Positions 1 through 7,086 of a DNA stretch of 10,052 nucleotides are shown in pieces. The position numbers and the translations under genes are program-made. Each line of letters begins with the position of its first letter. Position 1 is the first letter of the stretch. Where the stretch lies: contig JAFVWG010000122.1 of assembly GCA_017501805.1 (NCBI GenBank), forward strand, positions 1 through 10,052, read 5' to 3'. Source of the DNA: Oscillospiraceae bacterium (GTDB lineage Bacteria > Bacillota > Clostridia > Oscillospirales > Oscillospiraceae). The notes under the pieces were generated by a model. That model was not told the origin of the DNA. It saw nothing but the letters and a program-made list of their open reading frames with translations, and did not search any database.

Positions 1-200
1 AGAGTGAATAGTGAATAGTGAAGAGGGGTGGTGTGCCGTTGGCACGGATTGGATCGTCTCTCCCTCAGTCAAGCCGCAAGCGGCTTGACAGCTCCCTCGT
101 CAGAGGGAGCCTTTTTTGTTGTTGCCGCTTTGCGGCACGGATTGAGATACTGCCTTCGGCAGGCGGGCGATTTTACAATCGCCCCTACGGGTGCGGTGTA
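1..200. repeat. Palindrome-rich intergenic repeat mosaic
   Basis: No gene is seen here. A tandem GTGAATA repeat (4-10, 11-17, then GTGAAGA) opens the region. Hairpins follow: GTGCC/GGCAC (33-37/41-45), TCAAGCCGC/GCGGCTTGA (69-77/80-88), GCTCCCTC/GAGGGAGC (91-98/103-110), GCCGC/GCGGC (124-128/132-136), TGCC/GGCA (about 151-161) and GGGCGATT/AATCGCCC (about 165-184). The 11-mer GGCACGGATTG occurs twice in direct orientation (41-51 and 134-144). This dense mix of short palindromes is typical of non-coding dispersed repeats in Clostridia genomes. That it is a dispersed family in this genome is inferred, since only one copy is visible. Confidence 0.6.
91..117 (+). terminator. Rho-independent terminator of an off-window + strand gene
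   Basis: An 8-bp stem GCTCCCTC/GAGGGAGC (91-98/103-110) with loop GTCA is followed directly by C and six T residues (112-117). It reads as an intrinsic terminator on the + strand for a gene left of the window. On the minus strand there is no T run after the stem, so it would not efficiently end the glutaminase-like transcript. Confidence 0.6.
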
Positions 201-206
201 TGGGGG

Positions 207-2165
207 TTATTTCTGCAGCTTCTTCCGCAGCAGGGGCATGAACACGCCGCCCTGCACGCTTCTTCCGACGAAGCGTTCGCTCCAGCCGACCACGGTGTCG
301 TAGTAATCGGCGAAGGGCACGCGGCTCGGTGTTTCCGCGAGGAAGCGCACCATCGGCTTTGTCAGCGCGTCAAAGACCGCGCGGTCATCGGTCATCGCGG
401 CGACCCACATCGTCCAGTCGGATTTCGTGTAGTTCGCACGGGAGTCGAGCGGAAGTCCGTAGCGGTTGATGTGCGGCAGATAGCTCGCCAGTTCCTTTTC
501 GTAGAATTCCTCGGGCAGGAGCTCCCAGCCGAAGACCTTGTCCCAGACGAGGTTGTATTTCTGACTCCAGCCGACCTCGTCGAAGGTCAGGTAGGAGTGT
601 CCGTCCGGGGCGACGGCGCGGCGCAGCCAGCTTGCCGCCATCTCGCGCGCCTTGTTCATATAGGTTTCCGCCTCTTTGCGCTCGCCCAGCGCGCCGAGGA
701 TTTCGGAGAACGCGGCGACGCCCATGATCGCCTTTGCCGAGAGGTTGGTGTTTCGCGCAAGGTGTCCGGCGAAGTCGTCGGTGCAGAGCTGCTCGCCGGG
801 GTCTTCTCCCTCGCGGAGCAGATAGCCGCACCAGCTGCGAAGCAGGTCGAGATTCTCCGCTGCGAGGGCGAAATCGCCGTCCGCGCGGCCCGCAGCCGCG
901 AGCATCAGCAGCATATCGGCGCTCTCTTCGACCGGCATCTGCGTTTTGAAGTCGAAGGCGTCCACCGTGTCGGGGTAGAGATACAGCGGCGCGACGGTCG
1001 CGCCCTCGGCGTGCTGCTTTTTGCGGTATTTCGAGCCGTAGACCTGTCCGAGCAGAGTGGGATAGCGTCCGACGTCGTGCGGCGCGAAGTCATAGCGCCA
1101 CACGGGAAGCTTTGCAAAATAGAAGATCGGGCGGCACATCGCGCGCACCAGCTCCGGGCAATAGAGCAGATACAGCGGGCACGACGGATAGCTTACGTCC
1201 ACCGTCGCGGCACAGCCGTTGGAGTCGTTTTCCTTGGAGATGAAGAGCAGGTCTCCGTTTGTGTCCGCGACGAGCTTGTGCGCCGCGACGGACTGACGGT
1301 AGGCTGCGGAGACGATCTTCGCATAGTTGCTTCCGCCGAGCCTGCGCGCGTCGGAGAGAAGCATCCGGTCGAAGCGGGCGCAGCGGCGCAGGATCTCCTC
1401 CTCGCGGGAATGGAATTCCCGCAGCGCTTCGATGATGGTCTTGCCATTGCGCGCGTAATACGCGGGGAGAAGCTTTCCGAAGTAGTTGATCGAGGCGGTG
1501 TCGTCATAGCCGACGAGCAGGGTCGTGTCGAAGCCGGTCTCGCCCGTCTTGGTATAGCGCAGCATAAAGCAGGAGTGACCCGGCTGATCGTCGAGCACGC
1601 CGTCGTCCGTTGCGAAGAAGAGGTGTCCCCAGTCCTGCGTGTGGTGGTCGCCGGAGCCGCTGAGCGGCTTCTGCTGCATCTGTCCCATAAAGCCGTACTG
1701 CAGGCGGTCGTCGGAGAAGAAGTCCTGACGCATACGGGGGGCGCATTCGCCCGCGTAGCAGAGCGTGTCCCGTCCGCAGAAGGTCAGCTCCACCTCGTGG
1801 GACTTTCCGTCAAGGCTCTCCGTTTGGAAGCGCACGAAGCTGATCGGCGTGGAGAGGATATCGAGATCGTCCGGCAGCAGCGGAGAGGTGAAGGTGACGG
1901 TCATCCGCACACCGAGGTCCTCAAAGACCCACTTCGTGCTGAGCGGGGTGACGGAGGCGCTTTTCAGCACCATCGGGCGGCGCCCGGAACGTCCGAGCCA
2001 GCGCAGGAGCGTTCCGTCGATGCGCACGGTACCCTGCAGGTGTTTTTCCGGACCGCACCAGTGGCGCGTTTCATCGCAGGTCGGGACAACGCCGCAGGAC
2101 CAGATCGAGAAAAACGGATCGTGCGTGATCAGCGGCACGGCGGGCAGGCGGGAAAGGTTTGTCAT
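207..2165 (-). CDS. GtaA/glutaminase-A-like protein (DUF5127-DUF4965-DUF1793), cytoplasmic
   Basis: 652 residues beginning MTNLSRLPAVPLITHDPFFS. The ATG at 2165-2163 is chosen because AAGGAGGA (2180-2173) sits 7 nt upstream; the frame stays open further upstream but without a better start. The N-terminal block (xPAVPLITxDPFFSIW, then a TRHW motif and the RIDGTLLRWLG stretch) is the hallmark of the fungal/bacterial glutaminase A family (DUF4964/DUF5127). FAPHDVGRYP around H363-D364 and MPVEES around M410 are the conserved DUF4965 motifs of its alpha-helical toroid domain, followed by a DUF1793-like C-terminus. Characterised GtaA enzymes hydrolyse glutamine to glutamate and ammonia, but most bacterial members are untested and the fold resembles glycoside hydrolases, so a glycan substrate remains possible. 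Unlike secreted homologues there is no signal peptide, implying cytoplasmic action. Codon use is GC-rich, like fprA. It is monocistronic as far as seen and divergent from fprA. Confidence 0.85.
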   Translation of the reverse strand: MTNLSRLPAVPLITHDPFFSIWSCGVVPTCDETRHWCGPEKHLQGTVRIDGTLLRWLGRSGRRPMVLKSASVTPLSTKWVFEDLGVRMTVTFTSPLLPDDLDILSTPISFVRFQTESLDGKSHEVELTFCGRDTLCYAGECAPRMRQDFFSDDRLQYGFMGQMQQKPLSGSGDHHTQDWGHLFFATDDGVLDDQPGHSCFMLRYTKTGETGFDTTLLVGYDDTASINYFGKLLPAYYARNGKTIIEALREFHSREEEILRRCARFDRMLLSDARRLGGSNYAKIVSAAYRQSVAAHKLVADTNGDLLFISKENDSNGCAATVDVSYPSCPLYLLYCPELVRAMCRPIFYFAKLPVWRYDFAPHDVGRYPTLLGQVYGSKYRKKQHAEGATVAPLYLYPDTVDAFDFKTQMPVEESADMLLMLAAAGRADGDFALAAENLDLLRSWCGYLLREGEDPGEQLCTDDFAGHLARNTNLSAKAIMGVAAFSEILGALGERKEAETYMNKAREMAASWLRRAVAPDGHSYLTFDEVGWSQKYNLVWDKVFGWELLPEEFYEKELASYLPHINRYGLPLDSRANYTKSDWTMWVAAMTDDRAVFDALTKPMVRFLAETPSRVPFADYYDTVVGWSERFVGRSVQGGVFMPLLRKKLQK

Positions 2166-2211
2166 GGGGGAGTCCTCCTTCGTTCCACAGGGTATACTAT
2201 CTTTGTTATTC

Positions 2212-2239
2212 AGCATAGCGGAAAACGGCGGAAAGTCAA
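2212..2239 (-). promoter_or_regulatory. Putative sigma-A promoter for the glutaminase-like gene
   Basis: On the minus strand TTGACT (2239-2234) and TATGCT (2217-2212) are separated by 16 nt, and the start codon lies about 47 nt downstream of the -10 box. The match is good (5/6 and 4/6) but is assigned by eye only. Confidence 0.5.
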
Positions 2240-2259
2240 GTGGGGATTTGGATTGCCGC

Positions 2260-2288
2260 TTGTATTGAGGTTTTCGCTGTGCTATAGT
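2260..2288 (+). promoter_or_regulatory. Putative extended -10 promoter for fprA
   Basis: TATAGT (2283-2288) is preceded by TGC (2280-2282), giving an extended -10 element. A weak -35 TTGTAT (2260-2265) lies 17 nt upstream. The fprA GTG start follows at 2344, leaving a leader of roughly 50 nt with GGGAGG as ribosome binding site. The promoter is back-to-back with that of the glutaminase-like gene. Confidence 0.5.
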
Positions 2289-2343
2289 GAAACCATCAAG
2301 ATACACAGAAAGCGCAAGGATTTTTTGCCGGGAGGGAACTGCT

Positions 2344-4134
2344 GTGAACATTACAAACGATATCGTATATGTCGGTGTAAACGACCACAATGTCGACCTC
2401 TTTGAGGGTCAGTACGTCGTGCCGAACGGAATGGCGTACAACTCGTATGTCATCCTCGATGAAAAGACGGCGGTCATGGACACCGTCGACCGCAATTTTA
2501 CCCACGAATGGCTGAACAACCTCGACGCCGCGCTCGGCGGCAGGGCGCCGGATTATCTGGTCGTGCAGCATATGGAGCCGGACCACTCCGCAAATATCGT
2601 GAACTTTATGAAGAACTACCCCACGGCGACCATCGTGTCGTCTCAGAAAGCGTTCACGATGATGCAGAATTTCTTCGGTACGGCGTTTGAAGACCGCCGC
2701 ATCATCGTCGGCGAGGGCGACACGCTGATCCTCGGAAAGCACACGCTCACCTTTGTCACCGCGCCGATGGTGCATTGGCCCGAGGTCATCGTGAGCTACG
2801 ATTCCTGCGACAAGGTGCTCTTCTCCGCGGACGGCTTCGGCAAGTTCGGCGCGCTGGATGTCGAGGAGGACTGGGCCTGCGAGGCACGGCGCTACTACTT
2901 CGGCATCGTCGGCAAATACGGCGCGCAGGTGCAGGCGCTGCTGAAAAAGGCGGCGGGGCTGGATATCCGGATCATCTGCCCGCTGCACGGACCTGTGCTG
3001 ACGGAAAACCTCGGCTACTATCTGAATCTGTATCAGATCTGGTCGAGCTACGGCGTGGAGACCGACGGCATCGTTATCAACTACACCTCCGTCTACGGCA
3101 ACACGAAAAAGGCGGTCGAGCTGCTCGCGGAGCTGCTGCGCGCAAAGGGCTGCCCGAAGGTCGCCGTCAACGACCTCGCCCGCTGCGATATGGCAGAGGC
3201 GGTGGAGGACACCTTCCGCTACAGCAAGATCGTGCTGGCTACGACCACCTACAACGCGGATGTTTTCCCGTTTATGCGTGAGTTTATCAACCATCTGACC
3301 GAGCGCGGCTTCCGCAACAAGACGATCGGTCTGATCGAAAACGGCTCCTGGGCGCCGCTCGCCGCCAAGACGATGAAGCAGATGCTCGAGCCGTGCAAAA
3401 ATCTGACCTTTGCCGACACGACGGTTCACATCGCCTCCGCGCTCAATGAGGAGAGCAGACAGCAGCTCGAGGATCTGGCGAATGAGCTGTGCAAGGACTA
3501 TATGGCGCGCGACGGCAAGACCGCGAACAAGAACGATCTTTCGGCGCTGTTCAACATCGGCTACGGCCTGTATGTTGTGACCTCGAACGACGGCAAGCGC
3601 GACAACGGACTGATCGTCAACACGGTCTCGCAGCTGACGAGCTCACCGAACCGCGTCGCCGTCTGCATCAACAAGGAAAACTATTCGCACCATATCATCA
3701 AGGAGACGGGCAAGATGAACGTCAACTGCCTGTCCGTGGATGCGCCGTTCAGCGTCTTTGAGAATTTCGGCTTCCGCAGCGGAAGAAACACGGACAAGTT
3801 CGAGGGCATCGAAGAGCTGCGTTCCGACAACGGACTGCTGTTCCTGCCGCAGTATATCAACTCCTTTATGTCCCTGAAGGTGGAAGACTACGTTGACCTT
3901 GAGACCCACGGGATGTTCATCTGCTCGGTCACCGAGGCGCGCGTCGTTTCCGACAGCGAGACGATGACCTACACCTACTACCAGAACAAGGTCAAGCCGA
4001 AGCCGCAGACGGAAGGCAAGAAGGGCTTCGTCTGCAAGATCTGCGGCTATGTCTACGAGGGCGACACCCTGCCCGACGACTTCGTGTGCCCGCTCTGCAA
4101 GCACGGCGCGGCGGACTTTGAGCCGATTCGATAA
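2344..4134 (+). CDS. fprA: Flavodiiron protein with flavin reductase and rubredoxin modules (FprA-type)
   Basis: 596 residues from a GTG start, supported by GGGAGG (2330-2335) 8 nt upstream and by the family N-terminus starting NITNDIVYVGVND. Flavodiiron proteins reduce O2 to water and/or NO to N2O in the cytoplasm of anaerobes. Modules in order: a metallo-beta-lactamase-like diiron domain (about 1-238) with ligands H76, E78, D80, H81, H144, D163 and H215 all present; a flavodoxin-like FMN domain (about 241-390) with TSVYGNT at 248-254; a flavin-reductase-like domain (about 400-545, NIGYGLYVVTS onward); and a C-terminal rubredoxin with C564, C567, C582 and C585. The rubredoxin is short-spaced (C-x2-C-x14-C-x2-C, against about 29 in classical rubredoxin). 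Carrying both electron-donor modules suggests electrons flow from NAD(P)H or a reduced flavin through the extra domains to FMN and the diiron site. It is transcribed alone and ends at a strong terminator. Confidence 0.93.
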   Translation: MNITNDIVYVGVNDHNVDLFEGQYVVPNGMAYNSYVILDEKTAVMDTVDRNFTHEWLNNLDAALGGRAPDYLVVQHMEPDHSANIVNFMKNYPTATIVSSQKAFTMMQNFFGTAFEDRRIIVGEGDTLILGKHTLTFVTAPMVHWPEVIVSYDSCDKVLFSADGFGKFGALDVEEDWACEARRYYFGIVGKYGAQVQALLKKAAGLDIRIICPLHGPVLTENLGYYLNLYQIWSSYGVETDGIVINYTSVYGNTKKAVELLAELLRAKGCPKVAVNDLARCDMAEAVEDTFRYSKIVLATTTYNADVFPFMREFINHLTERGFRNKTIGLIENGSWAPLAAKTMKQMLEPCKNLTFADTTVHIASALNEESRQQLEDLANELCKDYMARDGKTANKNDLSALFNIGYGLYVVTSNDGKRDNGLIVNTVSQLTSSPNRVAVCINKENYSHHIIKETGKMNVNCLSVDAPFSVFENFGFRSGRNTDKFEGIEELRSDNGLLFLPQYINSFMSLKVEDYVDLETHGMFICSVTEARVVSDSETMTYTYYQNKVKPKPQTEGKKGFVCKICGYVYEGDTLPDDFVCPLCKHGAADFEPIR

Positions 4135-4230
4135 AACGCCTGCGGGAGGGAGACCTCATCCGGCTGCGGATGAAACAACAGGACGCACCTTTCGGTGCAG
4201 TCCCATAAAGAAGTGATCCGGATGCAGGTA
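4135..4230 (+). other. Structured 3' region after fprA
   Basis: Two hairpins precede the terminator: TCATCCG/CGGATGA (4156-4162/4167-4173, loop GCTG) and GGAC-GCACC/GGTGC-a-GTCC (4181-4189/4194-4203, one bulged A). Neither is followed by a T run. The segment also contains a 12-codon ORF (4171-4209, reading MKQQDAPFGAVP) and the left copy of the 41-nt element described separately. No known riboswitch or small RNA family was recognised. Confidence 0.4.
4174..4214 (+). repeat. Left copy of a 41-nt inverted element flanking the potassium operon
   Basis: AACAACAGGACGCACC (4174-4189) is identical to the minus-strand sequence at 9947-9932. A second block, TAAAGAAGT (4206-4214), matches TAAGGAAGT (9915-9907) at 8 of 9 positions, and the 16-nt gap between the blocks is the same length in both copies. 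In total 29 of 41 positions agree. The two copies point inward. It could be an end of an inserted element or a host 3'-end repeat; the sequence alone does not decide. Confidence 0.5.
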
Positions 4231-4270
4231 CGGTGCAGCCCCGTGAGGGGCTGCACCGTTTCCTCTTTTT
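4231..4270 (+). terminator. Rho-independent terminator of fprA
   Basis: A perfect 12-bp stem CGGTGCAGCCCC/GGGGCTGCACCG (4231-4242/4247-4258) with a GTGA (GNRA-type) loop is followed by TTTCCTCTTTTT (4259-4270). It ends fprA transcription on the + strand. Seen from the minus strand the stem lacks a following T run, so it is a poor intrinsic terminator for the converging kdpE transcript. Confidence 0.9.
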
Positions 4271-4340
4271 ATGCCACATAGCGGAAAGATAAAAGCCGAC
4301 CCTTTTCATTGACCCAATACACAAACCGCTCTGTATCCAT
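4269..4340 (-). CDS. Small 23-codon ORF downstream of kdpE, possibly a truncated gene
   Basis: The ATG at 4340-4338 lies 7 nt after the kdpE stop, with GGAG (4354-4351) and AAGG (4349-4346) as possible ribosome binding sites. The product begins MDTERFVYWVNEKG and ends LLSFRYVA. Its composition is protein-like (aromatic and charged residues, no low complexity). The same few residues recur, as far as I recall, at the start of longer accessory-region proteins in Clostridia, which would make this a remnant cut off near the fprA terminator. The stop overlaps the terminator T run by two bases. The function is unknown, and it could be non-coding. Confidence 0.35.
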   Translation of the reverse strand: MDTERFVYWVNEKGRLLSFRYVA

Positions 4341-4347
4341 ATTTGCC

Positions 4348-5049
4348 TTACTCCACCCGCATCATACGGTAGCCGACACCGATATGCGTCTGGATATACT
4401 GAGGAGAATCGGGTGCAGCCTCCAGCTTCTTGCGAAGTGTTGCCATAAACACACGCAGGGAAGCTACATCGTTATCCCAACTGCTGCCCCAGATCTTTTG
4501 CGTAATGAAGGTGTGTGTCAGCACCTTACCAACGCTCTGTGACATAAGGCAAAGAAGCTTATACTCAATCGGTGTCAAATGCAGTTCTTCGTCGCCGATG
4601 AATGCACAGCCTGCGGCGTAGTCGATCTTAAGTTTTCCGTTTGTGAATACCGACTCATTGGCACCGGCATTGGCTTGCATGATAGCAAGCCTTCTGCCTG
4701 TTGCACGAAGACGGGCCAACAGTTCTTCCGCAGAGAACGGCTTTGTCAAGTAATCATCGGCACCATTGTCAAGGGCTTCGATCTTATCGCTGTCCTCGCT
4801 TCGAGCACTGATAACAATGATCGGCATATTGGACCAGGTACGGATCTTCTTGATGACCTCAACGCCGTCAACATCGGGAAGCCCAAGGTCAAGAAGCACG
4901 ATATCCGGGTTGCAGGTGACTGCCTGCCGGATCGCTTCCTCGCCGTTTTCGGCTATGATATGTTTATAATCGTGTGCTTTTAGTGTGGTGGTAATGAGAT
5001 TACGTACAGGAGCATCGTCCTCAACAACAAGAATCTGCAGCTTATTCAT
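4348..5049 (-). CDS. kdpE: KdpE-like OmpR-family response regulator
   Basis: 233 residues, the usual length for OmpR/KdpE regulators. The receiver domain (1-about 120) has the acidic pair D11/D12, phospho-acceptor D54, S81 and K103 in the standard places. The C-terminal winged helix (about 130-232) ends with the typical GVGYRMMRVE strand. The partner kinase phosphorylates D54 and the protein then binds promoter DNA. The ATG (5049-5047) overlaps the end of the kinase gene by 8 nt, with GAGGTGA (5062-5056) 6 nt upstream, so the two are probably translationally coupled. Classical KdpE activates kdpFABC, but no kdpFABC is in this window. The nearest candidate target is the ktrB promoter of its own operon (inference). 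Base composition is more AT-rich than fprA. Confidence 0.93.
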   Translation of the reverse strand: MNKLQILVVEDDAPVRNLITTTLKAHDYKHIIAENGEEAIRQAVTCNPDIVLLDLGLPDVDGVEVIKKIRTWSNMPIIVISARSEDSDKIEALDNGADDYLTKPFSAEELLARLRATGRRLAIMQANAGANESVFTNGKLKIDYAAGCAFIGDEELHLTPIEYKLLCLMSQSVGKVLTHTFITQKIWGSSWDNDVASLRVFMATLRKKLEAAPDSPQYIQTHIGVGYRMMRVE

Positions 5050-7033
5050 TGATGTTCACCTCACCTGACGGAATGATAAATGTAAAGATACTGCCGTGCG
5101 GCAGGTTATCCGTCAGGGTTATTTCTCCGTTGTGCGCGCTGACGATCGACTTGCACAATGCTAAGCCAAGACCGAGACTGCGACGACTGTCTGCAATTTT
5201 GTTATCCCCGGTATAAAACATTTCAAATACACGGGGCTTCATATGATCGGGGATCCCATTTCCGTTATCGGCAACGCTTACCGAAACAAAGCCGTTCTTA
5301 TTCTCGGCGGTTATCCTGATAACAGAACCGATGGGAGTATATTTGATGGCATTGTCTACAAGATTGATGATAACTTGGATGATGAGTTTGGCATCCATAC
5401 GGGCAAGAAGCAGTTCGTCCTTGCATTCAACGCAAATAATATGCTCGGATCCTTTGCGGTTGATGTGCTTCATTGCTTCATCAATGACCTCATCCATCAG
5501 CTGCACCGACATATTAAAATTCATTCTGCCTTCTTCAATTCGTGTGACGGAAAGCAGATTTTCCACAAGACTGATCAGCCATTGCGAATCGTCAAAAATG
5601 TCGGTAAAGACCTGCGCTCTCGTTTCTTCATCCAATTTGTCATAATTGGAAAGCAGATTGCTTGCGTTGCCGGAAATGGAGGTCAGCGGAGTACGCAGAT
5701 CGTGGGAGATGGCACGGAGCAAATTTGCACGAAGCTGTTCGTTTTTGGCAAGCACTGCCGCGAACTCCTTTTCTTTGGCGTTTCGGTTGTTATCGAGAGC
5801 CAAAGCACACTCCCCTAAAATGGAGAGCAAAATGCTGGTTTCAAAGGAATCAAGAGGTTTTCCGTTAATATGGATACCCACAACGCCGTAAATGCGTTCG
5901 TTTATGCGGATTGCCATATAAAGGCATTTCGCTTTATTCAGCGTTTCGGTCGTAGCCCCGGCACGGCGGTGATTTTCAAGGACCCAGCAAGCGGTTTTAT
6001 GTTCTTCCGCACCAAACAGATCTTCACTTGCATCTTCCGGCTCGATTGAAAAGAGAGCACCCTTGGAGAGCGTATTTCCGCTTGCGGAATATATCACGAC
6101 CGAACGGTTGAGGAGCTTCATCAGCTGGGTTGCCGTTATATGAAAGATGTCGTCATCGTCCTGTGCTTTTTGCAAAAGCTGGTTCGTATCAAGAAGCACC
6201 TTGGTACGAAAGGCTGCCTGAGCAGATAGCTTTGCATGAGATTTTAACTTGGACGCAAGGGTTCCGGTAATGATGGACGCCGCCAGCATGATGGCAAAGG
6301 TAACGGCGTATTTTGAGTCATATGCGTGAAAAGTCAGACGCGGCTCGGTAAAGAAGAAGTTAAAGAGCATAACGCTCAACAGTGAGCCGACGATGCCGCA
6401 GAAATATCCTCTTGTAAACAAGGAGGTCAGCAGTACACCGAGAATATATACCGGGATAATATTGGAATCGGTAAAGCCGAAATGATACAGTGCAACTCCC
6501 AGAAGTGTTGTGAGCACAAGCACCAATAGGGTTATGAGCAGATCCTTCGGGTACGGTATGAAGTTCTGCCAGAAGCCGTATGTCTTTTCCTTGTATTTGG
6601 GGTCTGCCGTACTGTCGGGAATAATATGGATATCAATGCTTGGAACGATCTCTGTCAGCTTTTCGGTAAGCGTTGGCTTGCTCCAGAAATGGCGGCGTTT
6701 CACGTTGCTTCTGCCGATCACGATTTTGGTAATCCCGGAAATACGGGCAAATTCTGCGATCTGAAAGGAAACGTCCTCACCGTAAACGGTGGTGATATTT
6801 GCCCCCAGCTTCTCAGCAAGACGGATGTGGTATTGCAGTCTTCTCTTGCTTGTGTCATCCATTTTATCCGAGTCGGGTGTTTGCACGTAAAGCGCAGTAA
6901 AGCTGCCGCCAAAAGCAGACGCCATCTTGGCGGCGGTTTTTACAATCTTTGCGTTGGTCGGCGAGGCGGACAGGCAGACAAGGGTATGCTCCGTTTCTGC
7001 ATTCCCTTTATTCGCTATGTTTTTCATACACAT
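5042..7033 (-). CDS. kdpD: KdpD-like sensor histidine kinase lacking the N-terminal KdpD domain
   Basis: 663 residues from the ATG at 7033; an in-frame GTG at 7036 and ATG at 7027 are alternatives, and the upstream GGTGA signals are weak. Classical KdpD has about 900 residues; here the first roughly 200-residue Walker-type sensor domain is absent, with no GxxxxGKT near the N-terminus. Order of domains: universal-stress-protein fold (about 16-140) with S22-x-S24 and FTALY at 45-49, the exact spacing SxS-X20-FTAxY; four membrane helices of DUF4118 type (about 160-265); GAF-like region (about 280-415); HisKA with phospho-acceptor H444 in SHDLRTPL; HATPase with NLVDNAIKY (557-565), DNGNG (589-593) and GLGL (621-624). 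The catalytic core looks intact. The USP signature is the c-di-AMP-binding motif of S. aureus KdpD. Linkage to ktrAB suggests K+/c-di-AMP sensing at the membrane. Confidence 0.92.
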   Translation of the reverse strand: MCMKNIANKGNAETEHTLVCLSASPTNAKIVKTAAKMASAFGGSFTALYVQTPDSDKMDDTSKRRLQYHIRLAEKLGANITTVYGEDVSFQIAEFARISGITKIVIGRSNVKRRHFWSKPTLTEKLTEIVPSIDIHIIPDSTADPKYKEKTYGFWQNFIPYPKDLLITLLVLVLTTLLGVALYHFGFTDSNIIPVYILGVLLTSLFTRGYFCGIVGSLLSVMLFNFFFTEPRLTFHAYDSKYAVTFAIMLAASIITGTLASKLKSHAKLSAQAAFRTKVLLDTNQLLQKAQDDDDIFHITATQLMKLLNRSVVIYSASGNTLSKGALFSIEPEDASEDLFGAEEHKTACWVLENHRRAGATTETLNKAKCLYMAIRINERIYGVVGIHINGKPLDSFETSILLSILGECALALDNNRNAKEKEFAAVLAKNEQLRANLLRAISHDLRTPLTSISGNASNLLSNYDKLDEETRAQVFTDIFDDSQWLISLVENLLSVTRIEEGRMNFNMSVQLMDEVIDEAMKHINRKGSEHIICVECKDELLLARMDAKLIIQVIINLVDNAIKYTPIGSVIRITAENKNGFVSVSVADNGNGIPDHMKPRVFEMFYTGDNKIADSRRSLGLGLALCKSIVSAHNGEITLTDNLPHGSIFTFIIPSGEVNINE

Positions 7034-7086
7034 CACCGACTTTCACCATCTTGATATTTTATTATGTCACAGATATGTGAAAATTT

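Noticed and set aside
18..2405. A 795-codon open frame on the + strand across the glutaminase-like gene
   Set aside because: It is antisense to a protein with clear family motifs, is rich in Arg, Ala, Val and Glu with no recognisable domain, and arises from GC-rich codon bias.
2296..3429. A 377-codon open frame antisense to fprA
   Set aside because: It has shadow-type composition and no motif, and the opposite strand carries all flavodiiron ligands in frame.
4231..4258. The fprA terminator stem as a shared terminator for the kdpE transcript
   Set aside because: On the minus strand the stem is followed by TACCTGCATCC with no T run.
7067..7080. Palindrome TCACA-GATA-TGTGA between the small membrane protein gene and kdpD as a regulator site
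   Set aside because: The arms are only 5 bp, in an AT-rich gap; it lacks the TGTGA-N6-TCACA order of CRP sites and no convincing promoter is near it.
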